DNA of 11,357 bases from Baffinella frigidus (lineage: Eukaryota; Cryptophyceae; Cryptomonadales; Baffinellaceae): positions 349,620 through 360,976 of the forward strand of contig MU646420.1 in the NCBI GenBank assembly GCA_026770585.1. Reading direction: 5' to 3'. A model generated the notes under the pieces. The model was given only the letters and a program-made list of their open reading frames with translations, did no database searches and was not told the DNA's origin. The position numbers and the translations under genes are program-made. Below are positions 9,101-11,357 of this stretch, piece by piece (position 1 is the stretch's first letter; every line of letters begins with the position of its first letter).

Positions 9101-11207
9101 CTGACTGACTCAATTCACCCCACATTTTGCTATCTTACGGGTGGGCTTCGAGCTATGTTAAAGCTATGTCGAGGCTGAGATAGCAAAATACACCCTTAAC
9201 GTAGAACAAACAAAAAAAAATGTGTTTCCGTATTGGAGTGACACCTGGCGGATGACAGCGCAGAAGTCCCGGAGGTAGAACTTCTGGCGCTGCGGGGGGC
9301 TTGTTCTCCCGGTTGCAAAGTCAACTTCCCCACGAAATCCCCAAATTATCTCCAAAAGTGGCCGATCCATGGTACACGTGTGTAGACTGACCGCAATTCT
9401 CAAATCCACTCTAGTCCTTCCGGCCGCCTATGGGTTGTTCCTACGGATATCCTTAACGATTATCGGTGGACCAGCCACCGAAACTTCCTTCGTGGCCCGG
9501 TTTGTGGCTTTACCAAGAGGAAATCCAAATGGCTGGGAGGACCTGGCGGATAACAGCGCAGAAGTCCCGGAGGTAGATCTGCTGGCGCTGCGGAGGCTTG
9601 TTCTCCTGGTTGCACAGCAGCCGCACGTAGAAGTCCACCGCTTCCTGCCGTGCCCAGGGGGTAACGCCTTCAATAACCAGATGGGACAGCTCTTAATATT
9701 ACATTCCACGTAGAGCCCACGAGGTAAAACATTTAGTTGTCGGAGGGTGGCGCGTTTATGGAAGCCCGAAAACGTGTATGGTGTGGGGTGCAGGGTGTAG
9801 GGCGCAGGGGTCTCACCGCGATGCGCTGTGGCGTACGGTCTTAATACCACGCAATTAGGATAGCGTTGAGTTGAGGAGCGGAGGGTGCAGGGTTGAGAGT
9901 TGAGTGGTGTCACCTCGATCAGCAGCCTGCAGATGGAGTGTGTGCCTCTGGATAGTCAGCCAACCCGCGTGAGGCTCACTATCCTTAAGTTAACACGCTG
10001 GGTCCCTGGTACAAATCCGTCAACTCTGGAGCCAAAAAGAGCCCAGGCTGGCCTCGATAAGGGACATGCCGATGGAGTGTTTCGCCAACCATTCCCGCGG
10101 GGGGGCCTGAACCCCACTTTAATCTTCGTATACTGTTGTATACTCGGTGATATATGACTCTGGGTAGGTGACTCTCTAGAGCATCTTTCTGCTCTCGCGT
10201 GTCGCCTCCCAGAGGCGACACACGAGACACTACCCTAAACCCCACCCGACCAAAACGGCCCAACGTATAACACGCTCCCTAGCCTGCGGCGCAAGACAGC
10301 AGGAGGTATTAACCGGGGAGGACTCCACTGCCAGCCAGGATCTTTTACCTTGAGTCAACAAACCTGATCCTCGGCAGTATGTTGCCATTTCGTTTAGATG
10401 GACCGGCTCCGGGAGCCGGCATTTGACTTAAGGCTATGGTTTTCAGGGGGGGTTGACTTAGGTGGAATGTTCTGGCTCGGAGTGGACTCTGACAAGAAAC
10501 CCCGGAAGCGGGTCCTGACCTCGATGAGGGACATGCCGATGGAGTGTTTCGCGAGCGCTGAGAAAAGGTGGTCGTCGATGTGCGTCCACGCTGCTCAATT
10601 TGGGGTTTAAGGTTTAGGGCTTGGGGTTCAGGGATAAGGGTTCGAGGATGAGGGTTCAGCAGGGGGTGTTTAGTGTTCCTTCCACACAGCGCTACAGAAA
10701 AGAGCAGTCGCCGATGTGTGCCCACGTCTGCCAAAGGGTGCGATTTTAGAGTTCAGATTTCATCGAGGGGTCGCGGAAAAAGAACCGGGGGTTCATCAAA
10801 CGGTAAACAACAGTGCCGATTGTATGACCTACGGGTCGCCCTACGGTAGGAGGTGGCTAGCAAATTCTTGTGGGTGTGGCCTATCTATGATAGATGGACG
10901 GCTTATTTGGACGTGACGGTAGTAACTTTTTGTACCGGCTTGTACCTTTTTGTACCGCCTTGTTACAGCCCAGTACTACTTTCGGGACGTGTCAGCAGTA
11001 CAAGGACACCCTTGGAACGGGTCCGTTTTTGGAGCGGAAAAAGAACCAGGGATTCATCAAACGGTAAACAAAGGCTTCCAAACGATTCGCCCAACGGTAA
11101 AAAAAAAACTTCGCTCGTGAGGGCGGGTGTGGGGGTCACATTTTCGTGCGTAGTCGGCGAAGGCTGACAGGTCGCAGCGGAGGCTGTGCGCCTTGTGCCC
11201 CGCGTTA
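100..11207 (-). CDS. TRAPPC8: TRAPPC8 (Trs85-type) TRAPPIII subunit, internal part, 13 exons
   Basis: TRAPPC8/Trs85 is the subunit specific to the TRAPPIII complex, which activates Rab1/Ypt1 on ER-Golgi and autophagy membranes. The segments are join(11140-11207, 10520-10590, 9543-9644, 8493-8561, 7250-7329, 6588-6623, 5946-6020, 5625-5691, 4669-4747, 3341-3424, 2465-2580, 567-671, 100-150), complement. They total 1003 nt, that is one split-codon base plus 334 codons, with no stop and agreeing phases at 12 junctions. Compared from memory with human and Arabidopsis TRAPPC8, the joined product is colinear: residues 1-80 correspond to the human segment HALRC...W...EDH...AV...FLREY with no gap, residues 167-210 to the GE...FRNPL beta segment, and residues 283-320 to RRLDP...EMP.LE. 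Both ends are open, so this is an internal fragment. Three introns have GC donors. Identity is from remembered family sequences, not a search. Confidence 0.86.
343..408 (-). pseudogene. Donor-side copy of exon 12, frameshifted
   Basis: The copy repeats the exon 12 end (LEASLAGLPATALYGQ) and keeps a strong donor CAG|GTGAGA, better than that of exon 12 itself. It lacks four bases after the conserved ATGCC, so its upstream part is out of frame with exon 12. It lies downstream of exon 12 in transcription order. Confidence 0.75.
503..562. repeat. Imperfect inverted repeat / small foldback
   Basis: Arms beginning ATATCC...AGGACCCTA and ending TAGGGTCCT...GGATAT flank an AT-rich loop. The TACTGTAGGGTCCT core recurs near 2097-2111 and, inverted, near 4456-4479, so it belongs to a small dispersed family. 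Confidence 0.6.
567..671 (-). CDS. TRAPPC8: TRAPPC8 exon 12 (105 nt)
   Basis: Acceptor TCGGCAG|GCGGGT and donor GGCCAG|GTGAAT; 35 codons in phase 0 encoding AGGRLDPRLEMRAVSAMPRL then EATLLGLPATALYGQ. RLDP...MPRLE...LP matches RRLDPIITEEMPLLEV...FP of human TRAPPC8 and LPRLEGCICSLP of Arabidopsis. The linker before RLDP is shorter than in human, so a further small exon in the long intron upstream cannot be excluded. A frameshifted donor-side copy lies at 343-408. Confidence 0.86.
739..862 (+). repeat. Three copies of a 32-bp repeat
   Basis: Copies start near 739, 779 and 831, each with the core CCACTG...CGAGGCGGGCTC followed by a TCT.AAG-type end. A 16-bp inverted match to the core lies at 4564-4579 in intron 9. 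Confidence 0.8.
907..969 (+). repeat. Purine-rich GAGGAGGAT tract
   Basis: An imperfect GAG/GAT triplet repeat. The plus strand is open from 815 to 1046 and would encode an acidic Glu/Asp run, but no ATG precedes the run. In the TRAPPC8 transcript it is read as a CTC/ATC pyrimidine tract. Confidence 0.7.
1199..1313 (+). repeat. Tandem GGGTTTAGAGTTGGGAATT repeat
   Basis: About five partial units of a 17-22 bp motif combine telomere-like GGGTTTAG with GGGAATTGGG. The ends share the longer match CAGCGGAATTGGGTTTAGAG. Confidence 0.75.
1361..1440 (+). repeat. Degenerate telomere-like tract
   Basis: GGGGTTCAGGGGTTAGGGG and GGGTTTATGGTTTTGGG-type variants, inside intron 11. Confidence 0.8.
1470..1650 (+). 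repeat. Triple repeat TTTCCGATACCCC.CTGGT.CAA
   Basis: Copies lie at 1470-1498 and 1499-1526 (head to tail, 29-bp period) and at 1628-1650. The third is separated from the others by an exon 11 end copy, which suggests a duplication that carried both together. Confidence 0.8.
1865..2042. repeat. Identical 46-bp direct repeat pair
   Basis: Positions 1865-1910 and 1997-2042 are identical over 46 bp, starting GCGCAAGGCACCCGCGAG and ending GGGGTACCTCG. Each contains the exon 11-derived WLLAGAL coding piece (minus strand) fused to an 18-bp non-exonic end. Identity with a 132-bp offset points to recent duplication or conversion. Confidence 0.9.
1921..1990 (+). repeat. Dispersed repeat, inverted partner at 5447-5526
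   Basis: This stretch lies between the two 46-bp repeats. It is the near-exact reverse complement of 5447-5526 apart from a 12-bp difference. Confidence 0.85.
2283..2356. repeat. Nested palindrome
   Basis: CCTAGGACC (2283-2291) pairs with GGTCCTAGG (2324-2332), CTACCGTAGGCC (2294-2305) with GGCCTACGGTA (2341-2351), and CCAAAAT (2304-2310) with ATTTTGG (2319-2325). The arms interleave, so alternative folds compete. Confidence 0.7.
2465..2580 (-). CDS. TRAPPC8: TRAPPC8 exon 11 (116 nt)
   Basis: Acceptor CTCCAG|GGCGGC. It encodes RREVRLRMVAKKEGWIRVRG then VCWLLAGAVRCFHAFRGK and matches KRVQLTVTPSEEGVLKIVGVRWRL of Arabidopsis TRAPPC8. The exon end is placed at AAG|GCGAGT, a GC donor with otherwise near-perfect consensus that also gives the phase 0 needed by exon 12. 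The exon end and donor form the palindrome around TTCCGCGGAA, which recurs four more times downstream as exon-end copies. Confidence 0.83.
2590..2755 (+). repeat. Degenerate telomere-like tract
   Basis: GGTTTAGCGG, GGGTTTAGCG, GGGTTTGTGG and TTTAGGGTGGGG variants run up to the exon 11 acceptor. Read on the minus strand they form a C-rich tract just before CTCCAG. Confidence 0.75.
2952..3212 (-). pseudogene. Donor-side copy of exon 10, split by a foldback element
   Basis: The copy reads EALEVES (3177-3212) and, after the element, ITIRGAG with donor GGCAG|GTACAT (2952-2970). Exon 10 reads EALEVESQDITIPGG|GTACGC. Removing 2970-3176 but keeping one TA restores the exact exon spacing. Confidence 0.82.
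2970..3176. mobile_element. Foldback MITE with 68-bp arms
   Basis: Arms 2971-3038 and 3108-3175 are complementary over 68 bp with two mismatches, around a 69-bp AT-rich loop. The ends read TA-GAGCCAATG...CATTGGCTC-TA, consistent with a TA target duplication of Tc1/mariner type. No transposase ORF is present, so it is non-autonomous. Confidence 0.9.
3341..3424 (-). CDS. TRAPPC8: TRAPPC8 exon 10 (84 nt)
   Basis: Acceptor TCACAG|GGGAGATC and donor GGGAG|GTACGC. It encodes EIKPWEWAEETDEALEVESQ then DITIPGG with split Gly codons on both sides. The segment corresponds to the loop and strand before the (E/G)G(E/G)...VQL strand in plant TRAPPC8. Two acceptor-side copies lie upstream (3551-3607 and 3784-3841). 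A donor-side copy split by a foldback element lies downstream. The acceptor sits in a predicted hairpin (3418-3443). Confidence 0.85.
3418..3443 (-). promoter_or_regulatory. Hairpin over the exon 10 acceptor
   Basis: On the minus strand ATCTCCCCTG, six loop bases and CAGGGGAGAT form a perfect 10-bp stem that places the acceptor CAG|G in the 3' arm. Equivalent 10-bp stems form at both upstream copies. A role in site choice is inference only. Confidence 0.55.
3551..3607 (-). pseudogene. Acceptor-side copy of exon 10
   Basis: CCACAG|GGGAGATC then EITPWELAEETDEALEVE, cut off where minisatellite resumes. Many of its differences from exon 10 are synonymous (GCC/GCT, GAA/GAG, CTG/CTA). Confidence 0.82.
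3784..3841 (-). pseudogene. Second acceptor-side copy of exon 10
   Basis: TTTCACAG|GGGAGATC then EITPWEWAEETDGALEVES, truncated at the same codon region as the copy at 3551-3607. This is consistent with tandem duplication of one truncated unit. Confidence 0.82.
4172..4550 (-). pseudogene. Three donor-side copies of exon 9
   Basis: Copies at 4172-4213 (one extra base, donor GTGAGG), 4324-4361 (RDTPPSDSGLASG, donor GTATGC) and 4528-4550 (shortest, donor GTGAGG) repeat the GDTPPSDSDPASG end of exon 9. All lie downstream of exon 9 in transcription order. Confidence 0.8.
4407..4507. mobile_element. Small foldback element with 15-bp ends
   Basis: CCCCTGAAGTGGCGA (4407-4421) and the complement of TCGCCACTCAAGGGA (4493-4507) match at 12 of 15 positions. 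Inside are the perfect palindrome GTCAAATTTGAC (4426-4437) and a copy of the CTACTGTAGGxCCTAG motif family. It separates two exon 9 copies. Confidence 0.6.
4669..4747 (-). CDS. TRAPPC8: TRAPPC8 exon 9 (79 nt)
   Basis: Acceptor GGGCAG|GTTCCG; it encodes VPLELKGFSLAYEIGDTPPS then DSDPAS plus one base. Donor TCAG|GTGAGG, a near-consensus site. The NPLQ|VPLELKGFSLAYE junction matches NPLKVPLLLTDLSLLW of human TRAPPC8 and is the strongest single identifier of the family here. The acidic, Pro/Ser-rich tail is a variable loop in the family. Three donor-side copies lie downstream. Confidence 0.87.
5256..5285. repeat. Perfect 13-bp stem hairpin
   Basis: GAGGGAGAGGGTG (5256-5268), loop ACGC, and CACCCTCTCCCTC (5273-5285). 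One arm belongs to an exon 8 copy. A second hairpin TTGTCAC/GTGACAA follows at 5303-5322. Confidence 0.85.
5447..5526 (-). repeat. Inverted partner of 1921-1990 with 20-bp palindrome
   Basis: Reverse complement of 1921-1990 plus a 12-bp insertion (GGTCACGCGGAC) that creates the perfect palindrome CCGCGTGACCGGTCACGCGG at 5473-5492. Confidence 0.88.
5625..5691 (-). CDS. TRAPPC8: TRAPPC8 exon 8 (67 nt)
   Basis: Acceptor AAGCAG|GAACGA and donor CTCCAG|GTCCCC. It encodes NERCVVVGEHAFVTLSLSN then PLQ. This is the start of the beta-rich Ig-like region, matching CVAGESVKVDLEFRNPL of Arabidopsis TRAPPC8 and GEPITVEVAFRNPL of human. Phase 0 at the donor joins directly to VPLELKG of exon 9. Three donor-side copies follow in the downstream intron. 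Confidence 0.86.
5692..5945 (-). other. Intron 7 (GTATCA...AAGCAG), 254 nt
   Basis: The shortest intron, almost all telomere-like repeat (about 5698-5822 and 5870-5940), with one donor-side copy of the exon 7 end. Confidence 0.8.
5832..5851 (-). pseudogene. Donor-side copy of exon 7 end
   Basis: CTGGACCGTGCACCGCG|GTACTG repeats the exon 7 end CCCGACCGAGCGCCACG|GTATCA, keeping DRAPR and a GT donor, downstream of exon 7. Confidence 0.65.
5946..6020 (-). CDS. TRAPPC8: TRAPPC8 exon 7 (75 nt)
   Basis: Acceptor ATCCAG|GTGGCG and donor CCACG|GTATCA. In the frame set by exon 6 it encodes WRERVRQSMSSLQNLRANLP then DRAP, ending in CG of an Arg codon completed by exon 8. Two acceptor-side copies lie upstream (6203-6239 and 6086-6138), and a donor-side copy of the last 20 nt lies downstream (5832-5851). 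Differences from the 6086-6138 copy include the synonymous GAA/GAG, CGC/AGG and CAG/CAA, which supports this frame. Confidence 0.8.
6086..6239 (-). pseudogene. Two acceptor-side copies of exon 7
   Basis: 6203-6239: CCCAG|GTGGCG, WRERVTQSMPS. 6086-6138: AAAG|TGGCG (one G lost), WRERVRQSMPSLEN. Both lie upstream of exon 7 and are replaced by repeat before the exon 7 end is reached. Confidence 0.8.
6261..6400. mobile_element. Foldback MITE with about 60-bp arms
   Basis: Arms 6261-6319 and 6341-6400 are complementary with a few mismatches around a 21-bp AT-rich loop; the ends are TTATCCGG...CCGGATAA. GGTT flanks both sides (6257-6260, 6401-6404) but may be chance in GGTT-rich repeat. No transposase is present. 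Confidence 0.88.
6588..6623 (-). CDS. TRAPPC8: TRAPPC8 micro-exon 6 (36 nt)
   Basis: Flanked by AACCAG|GACCGAG and AACAG|GTCTCC, it encodes TEMDEALLDAN plus split codons on both sides (Trp upstream, Arg downstream). Both splits are completed correctly by the neighbouring exons. The product fits the WRELEEQVVSVVNKG helix of human TRAPPC8. It stands alone in telomere-like repeat, with no partial copies seen. Confidence 0.78.
6922..6976. mobile_element. Small foldback sharing a core with 9124-9189
   Basis: GGTGATTTTTG (6922-6932) and CAAAAATCACC (6966-6976) are perfect 11-bp ends. The interior TCTTAGCCTCGACATAGCTTT is close to the reverse complement of the interior of 9124-9189. Confidence 0.65.
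7039..7118 (-). pseudogene. Donor-side copy of exon 5, possible alternative exon
   Basis: From LKALKALGHPSHSFSKDGPL then SW it matches exon 5 closely; the first five codons differ. AAGCAG|ATTGGT upstream and TG|GAACGC at the end would make an 80-nt exon of the same phase. As 80 is not a multiple of three, using both would break the frame. The GA donor makes a decayed copy more likely than a true alternative exon. Confidence 0.6.
7250..7329 (-). CDS. TRAPPC8: TRAPPC8 exon 5 (80 nt)
   Basis: Acceptor CACGCAG|CTCTCG; it encodes LSEPSLEALEALGHPSHSFS then KDGPLS and the TG of a Trp codon. The donor would be TG|GCACAT, a GC donor. The Trp is completed by the G that opens exon 6, giving SW-TEMDEALLD against human QW-RELEEQVVS. 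Three tandem acceptor-side copies sit upstream and one donor-side copy downstream (7039-7118), the latter also 80 nt long when read between an AG and a GA site. Which copy is used was inferred from position and donor quality. Confidence 0.72.
7449..7870 (-). pseudogene. Tandem ladder of exon 5 acceptor-side copies
   Basis: Copies at 7810-7870, 7621-7681 and 7449-7491 each start at a CAG acceptor followed by CTCTCGGAGCCCTC. Acceptor spacing including exon 5 is 189, 190 and 162 bp. The spacers between the first three align with each other, so exon edge plus repeat was duplicated as one unit. The 7810-7870 copy differs from exon 5 at six sites in 61 nt, all synonymous. Confidence 0.85.
8010..8275 (+). 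repeat. Degenerate telomere-like tract
   Basis: Mostly GGGTTCAGGGTTC, GGTTCACGG and GGGTTGAGGG variants, the most diverged of the tracts here. Confidence 0.8.
8273..8308 (-). pseudogene. Donor-side copy of exon 4
   Basis: IPAIDDASTSVE with donor GAG|GTAAAC. Three differences from exon 4 in 36 nt, all synonymous. The exon 5' half is replaced by telomere-like repeat. Confidence 0.85.
8493..8561 (-). CDS. TRAPPC8: TRAPPC8 exon 4 (69 nt)
   Basis: Acceptor ACCAG|CACTCG; 23 codons in phase 0 encoding HSPARVVRNLAIPAIDDAS then TSVE. This matches the LPLPYINSSATRV (human) and LQLPVINFPSLQV (Arabidopsis) segment. The donor is GAG|GCACTC, a GC donor. The downstream partial copy at 8273-8308 has a normal GAG|GTAAAC donor instead but lacks the exon 5' half. 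Across the shared 36 nt the two differ only at three synonymous third positions. Confidence 0.8.
9041..9103 (-). pseudogene. Donor-side copy of exon 3 with in-frame stop
   Basis: NKPPQRQ-stop-IYLRDFCAVTRE, donor GAG|GTGTCA. One CAG codon of exon 3 is TAG here, so this copy cannot be coding. Confidence 0.85.
9124..9189. mobile_element. Small foldback element with 12-bp ends
   Basis: ATTTTGCTATCT (9124-9135) and AGATAGCAAAAT (9178-9189) are perfect inverted ends. The interior repeats AGCTATG twice and shares about 35 bp with 6922-6976 in opposite orientation. Confidence 0.68.
9245..9319 (-). pseudogene. Donor-side copy of exon 3
   Basis: PPQRQKFYLRDFCAVIRQ with donor CAG|GTGTCA. Homology reaches back to the TGCAACC of exon 3 and then stops. 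The GTGTCACTCC intron start is shared with the 9041-9103 copy but not with exon 3, which shows the order of duplication. Confidence 0.85.
9543..9644 (-). CDS. TRAPPC8: TRAPPC8 exon 3 (102 nt)
   Basis: Acceptor CGGCAG|GAAGCG and donor CGCCAG|GTCCTC; 34 codons in phase 0. It begins EAVDFYVRLLC and ends QQIYLRDFCAVIRQ. The YLRDF motif corresponds to FLRDF in Arabidopsis and FLREY in human TRAPPC8, and the 31 residues after AV align without a gap. Codons are strongly GC-ending (GTG GAC TTC TAC GTG CGG CTG CTG). Two donor-side partial copies lie downstream at 9245-9319 and 9041-9103. Confidence 0.88.
9914..10089 (-). pseudogene. Two donor-side copies of exon 2
   Basis: 10053-10089: LAKHSIGMSLIE, with GC at the donor position. 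9914-9944: HSICRLLIE, donor GAG|GTGACA. Both lie downstream of exon 2. Confidence 0.8.
10161..10233. repeat. Two-tier foldback hairpin
   Basis: An inner 16-bp stem with one mismatch (10193-10208 with 10212-10227) around a CCA loop, and an outer stem GGGTAG...GACTCTC with GAGACACTACCC. Confidence 0.75.
10520..10590 (-). CDS. TRAPPC8: TRAPPC8 exon 2 (71 nt)
   Basis: Acceptor GAGCAG|CG and donor GAG|GTCAGG. It encodes WTHIDDHLFSALAKHSIGM then SLIE. From this Trp to the AV at the start of exon 3, the residue count equals that of human TRAPPC8 (W...EDH...DNAV). Three partial copies lie in the flanking introns: one acceptor-side copy upstream (10687-10727) and two donor-side copies downstream (10053-10089 and 9914-9944). 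Confidence 0.85.
10687..10727 (-). pseudogene. Acceptor-side copy of exon 2
   Basis: GGCAG|ACGTGGGCACACATCGG gives TWAHIGDCSFL then TAG, parallel to exon 2 SWTHIDDHLFS. It lies upstream of exon 2 and is stopped. Confidence 0.78.
10773..11071 (+). repeat. 38-bp direct repeat pair
   Basis: 10773-10810 and 11034-11071 share GCGGAAAAAGAACC.GGG.TTCATCAAACGGTAAACAA with two mismatches, 261 bp apart, both inside intron 1. Confidence 0.88.
10927..10966 (+). repeat. 20-bp tandem repeat, two units
   Basis: TTTTTGTACCGGCTTGTACC followed by a second unit with a few changes. Confidence 0.8.
11140..11207 (-). CDS. TRAPPC8: TRAPPC8 exon 1 of window (68 nt)
   Basis: The exon opens after a TTAG acceptor with the last base of a split codon and encodes NAGHKAHSLRCDLSAFADYA then RK. 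This matches the human segment CGQRKHALRCYCQAMQVYKG residue for residue in spacing. The donor is AAAT|GTGACC. The final T joins CG of exon 2 to give Ser, so the product reads YARKSWTHIDDH against human YKGKGWSLAEDH. It lies in the helical (TPR-like) middle of the protein. The acceptor is the least certain point, because it is TTAG rather than CAG and sits next to the TGTAGGG array. Confidence 0.75.
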
Positions 11208-11222
11208 CTAACGCCAACAGGC

Positions 11223-11357
11223 TAGGGTGTAGGGTGCAGGGTGTATGGTGTAGGGTGTAGGGTGGAGGGTGTAGGGTGTAGGGTGTAGGGTGTAGGGTGT
11301 AGGGTGTAGGGTGTAGGGTGTAGGGTGTAGGGTGTAGGGTGTAGGGTGTAGGGTGTA
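11223..11357 (+). repeat. TGTAGGG tandem array
   Basis: A 7-bp TGTAGGG array, imperfect to about 11260 and then homogeneous to the window edge. It lies in the intron upstream of exon 1 and reads CCCTACA on the transcript, close to the acceptor. Confidence 0.95.

Larger units (their letters stand above)
8562..9542 (-). other. Intron 3 (GTCCTC...AACCAG), 981 nt
   Basis: Contains two exon 3 donor copies, a foldback element (9124-9189), the 12-bp palindrome TTAGGGCCCTAA (8660-8671) and unidentified sequence (8590-8760, 8800-9030, 9330-9460). A short CAG-CACTCGCC match to the exon 4 acceptor lies at 8781-8792. Confidence 0.75.
9645..10519 (-). other. Intron 2 (GTCAGG...CGGCAG), 875 nt
   Basis: Holds two exon 2 donor copies, a foldback hairpin (10161-10233), a perfect 8-bp stem (10403-10419, CCGGCTCC/GGAGCCGG) and a short TGTAGGG-type tract near 9779-9805. 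The rest (10235-10400, 9805-9910) is unidentified. Confidence 0.75.
10591..11139 (-). other. Intron 1 (GTGACC...GAGCAG), 549 nt
   Basis: Contains a 38-bp direct repeat pair, a 20-bp tandem (10927-10966), the exon 2 acceptor copy and a telomere-like tract (10603-10670) ending at the exon 2 acceptor. Confidence 0.75.

Noticed and set aside
9428-9913. 161-codon minus ORF over exon 3
   Set aside because: It is in a different frame from the conserved YLRDF frame and includes telomere-like translation.
11223-11357. True chromosome end
   Set aside because: Unique coding exon sequence abuts it, it continues past the window, and the unit is TGTAGGG rather than the usual TTTAGGG.

Overview
The window looks like nuclear DNA of a eukaryotic microalga. 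It has GC-rich coding codons, AG-ended introns, foldback elements of the MITE type, and thousands of bases of degenerate plant/alga-type telomere-like repeat (TTTAGGG and relatives such as TTTGGGG, TTCAGGG and TGTAGGG). A dinoflagellate or a repeat-rich prasinophyte fits best. The lineage is an inference and the sequence does not settle it. Nothing prokaryotic was seen: no operon, no ribosome binding site, no CRISPR, no tRNA.

No long ORF here is a gene. The real content is one split gene on the minus strand. Thirteen short exons (36 to 116 nt) run from 11207 down to 100. Joined at AG acceptors and GT or GC donors, they give one open frame of 334 codons with matching phase at all 12 junctions and no stop. 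The joined product matches, in order, the middle to C-terminal part of TRAPPC8 (yeast Trs85), the subunit that defines the TRAPPIII tethering and Rab1-GEF complex. The match was made from memory of human and Arabidopsis TRAPPC8. Landmarks are the H.LRC helix, the W...DDH helix, the YLRDF helix, the GE......NPLQVPLELKGFSL beta-rich segment, the GW..VRGV.W segment and the RLDP...MPRLE segment. The 5' exons lie beyond 11357 and the 3' exons before base 1.

The introns (254 to 1793 nt) are built from three things. The first is telomere-like tracts, G-rich on the plus strand, so the pre-mRNA carries the pyrimidine-rich C strand. The second is foldback or MITE elements, for example 2970-3176, 6261-6400, 4407-4507, 9124-9189 and 6922-6976. 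The third is the most striking: partial copies of the neighbouring exon edges. These copies follow a strict rule. Copies that keep the acceptor and the exon start lie in the upstream intron. Copies that keep the exon end and the donor lie in the downstream intron. Nearly every internal exon has one to five such copies, and several differ from the real exon mainly by synonymous changes. The introns therefore seem to have grown by repeated tandem duplication across their own splice junctions.

Layout from high to low coordinates: TGTAGGG array 11223-11357; exon 1 (11140-11207); exon 2 (10520-10590); exon 3 (9543-9644); exon 4 (8493-8561); exon 5 (7250-7329) with a tandem ladder of its 5' half at 7449-7870; micro-exon 6 (6588-6623); exon 7 (5946-6020); exon 8 (5625-5691); exon 9 (4669-4747); exon 10 (3341-3424) beside a GGGGAGATC minisatellite; exon 11 (2465-2580); exon 12 (567-671); exon 13 (100-150).
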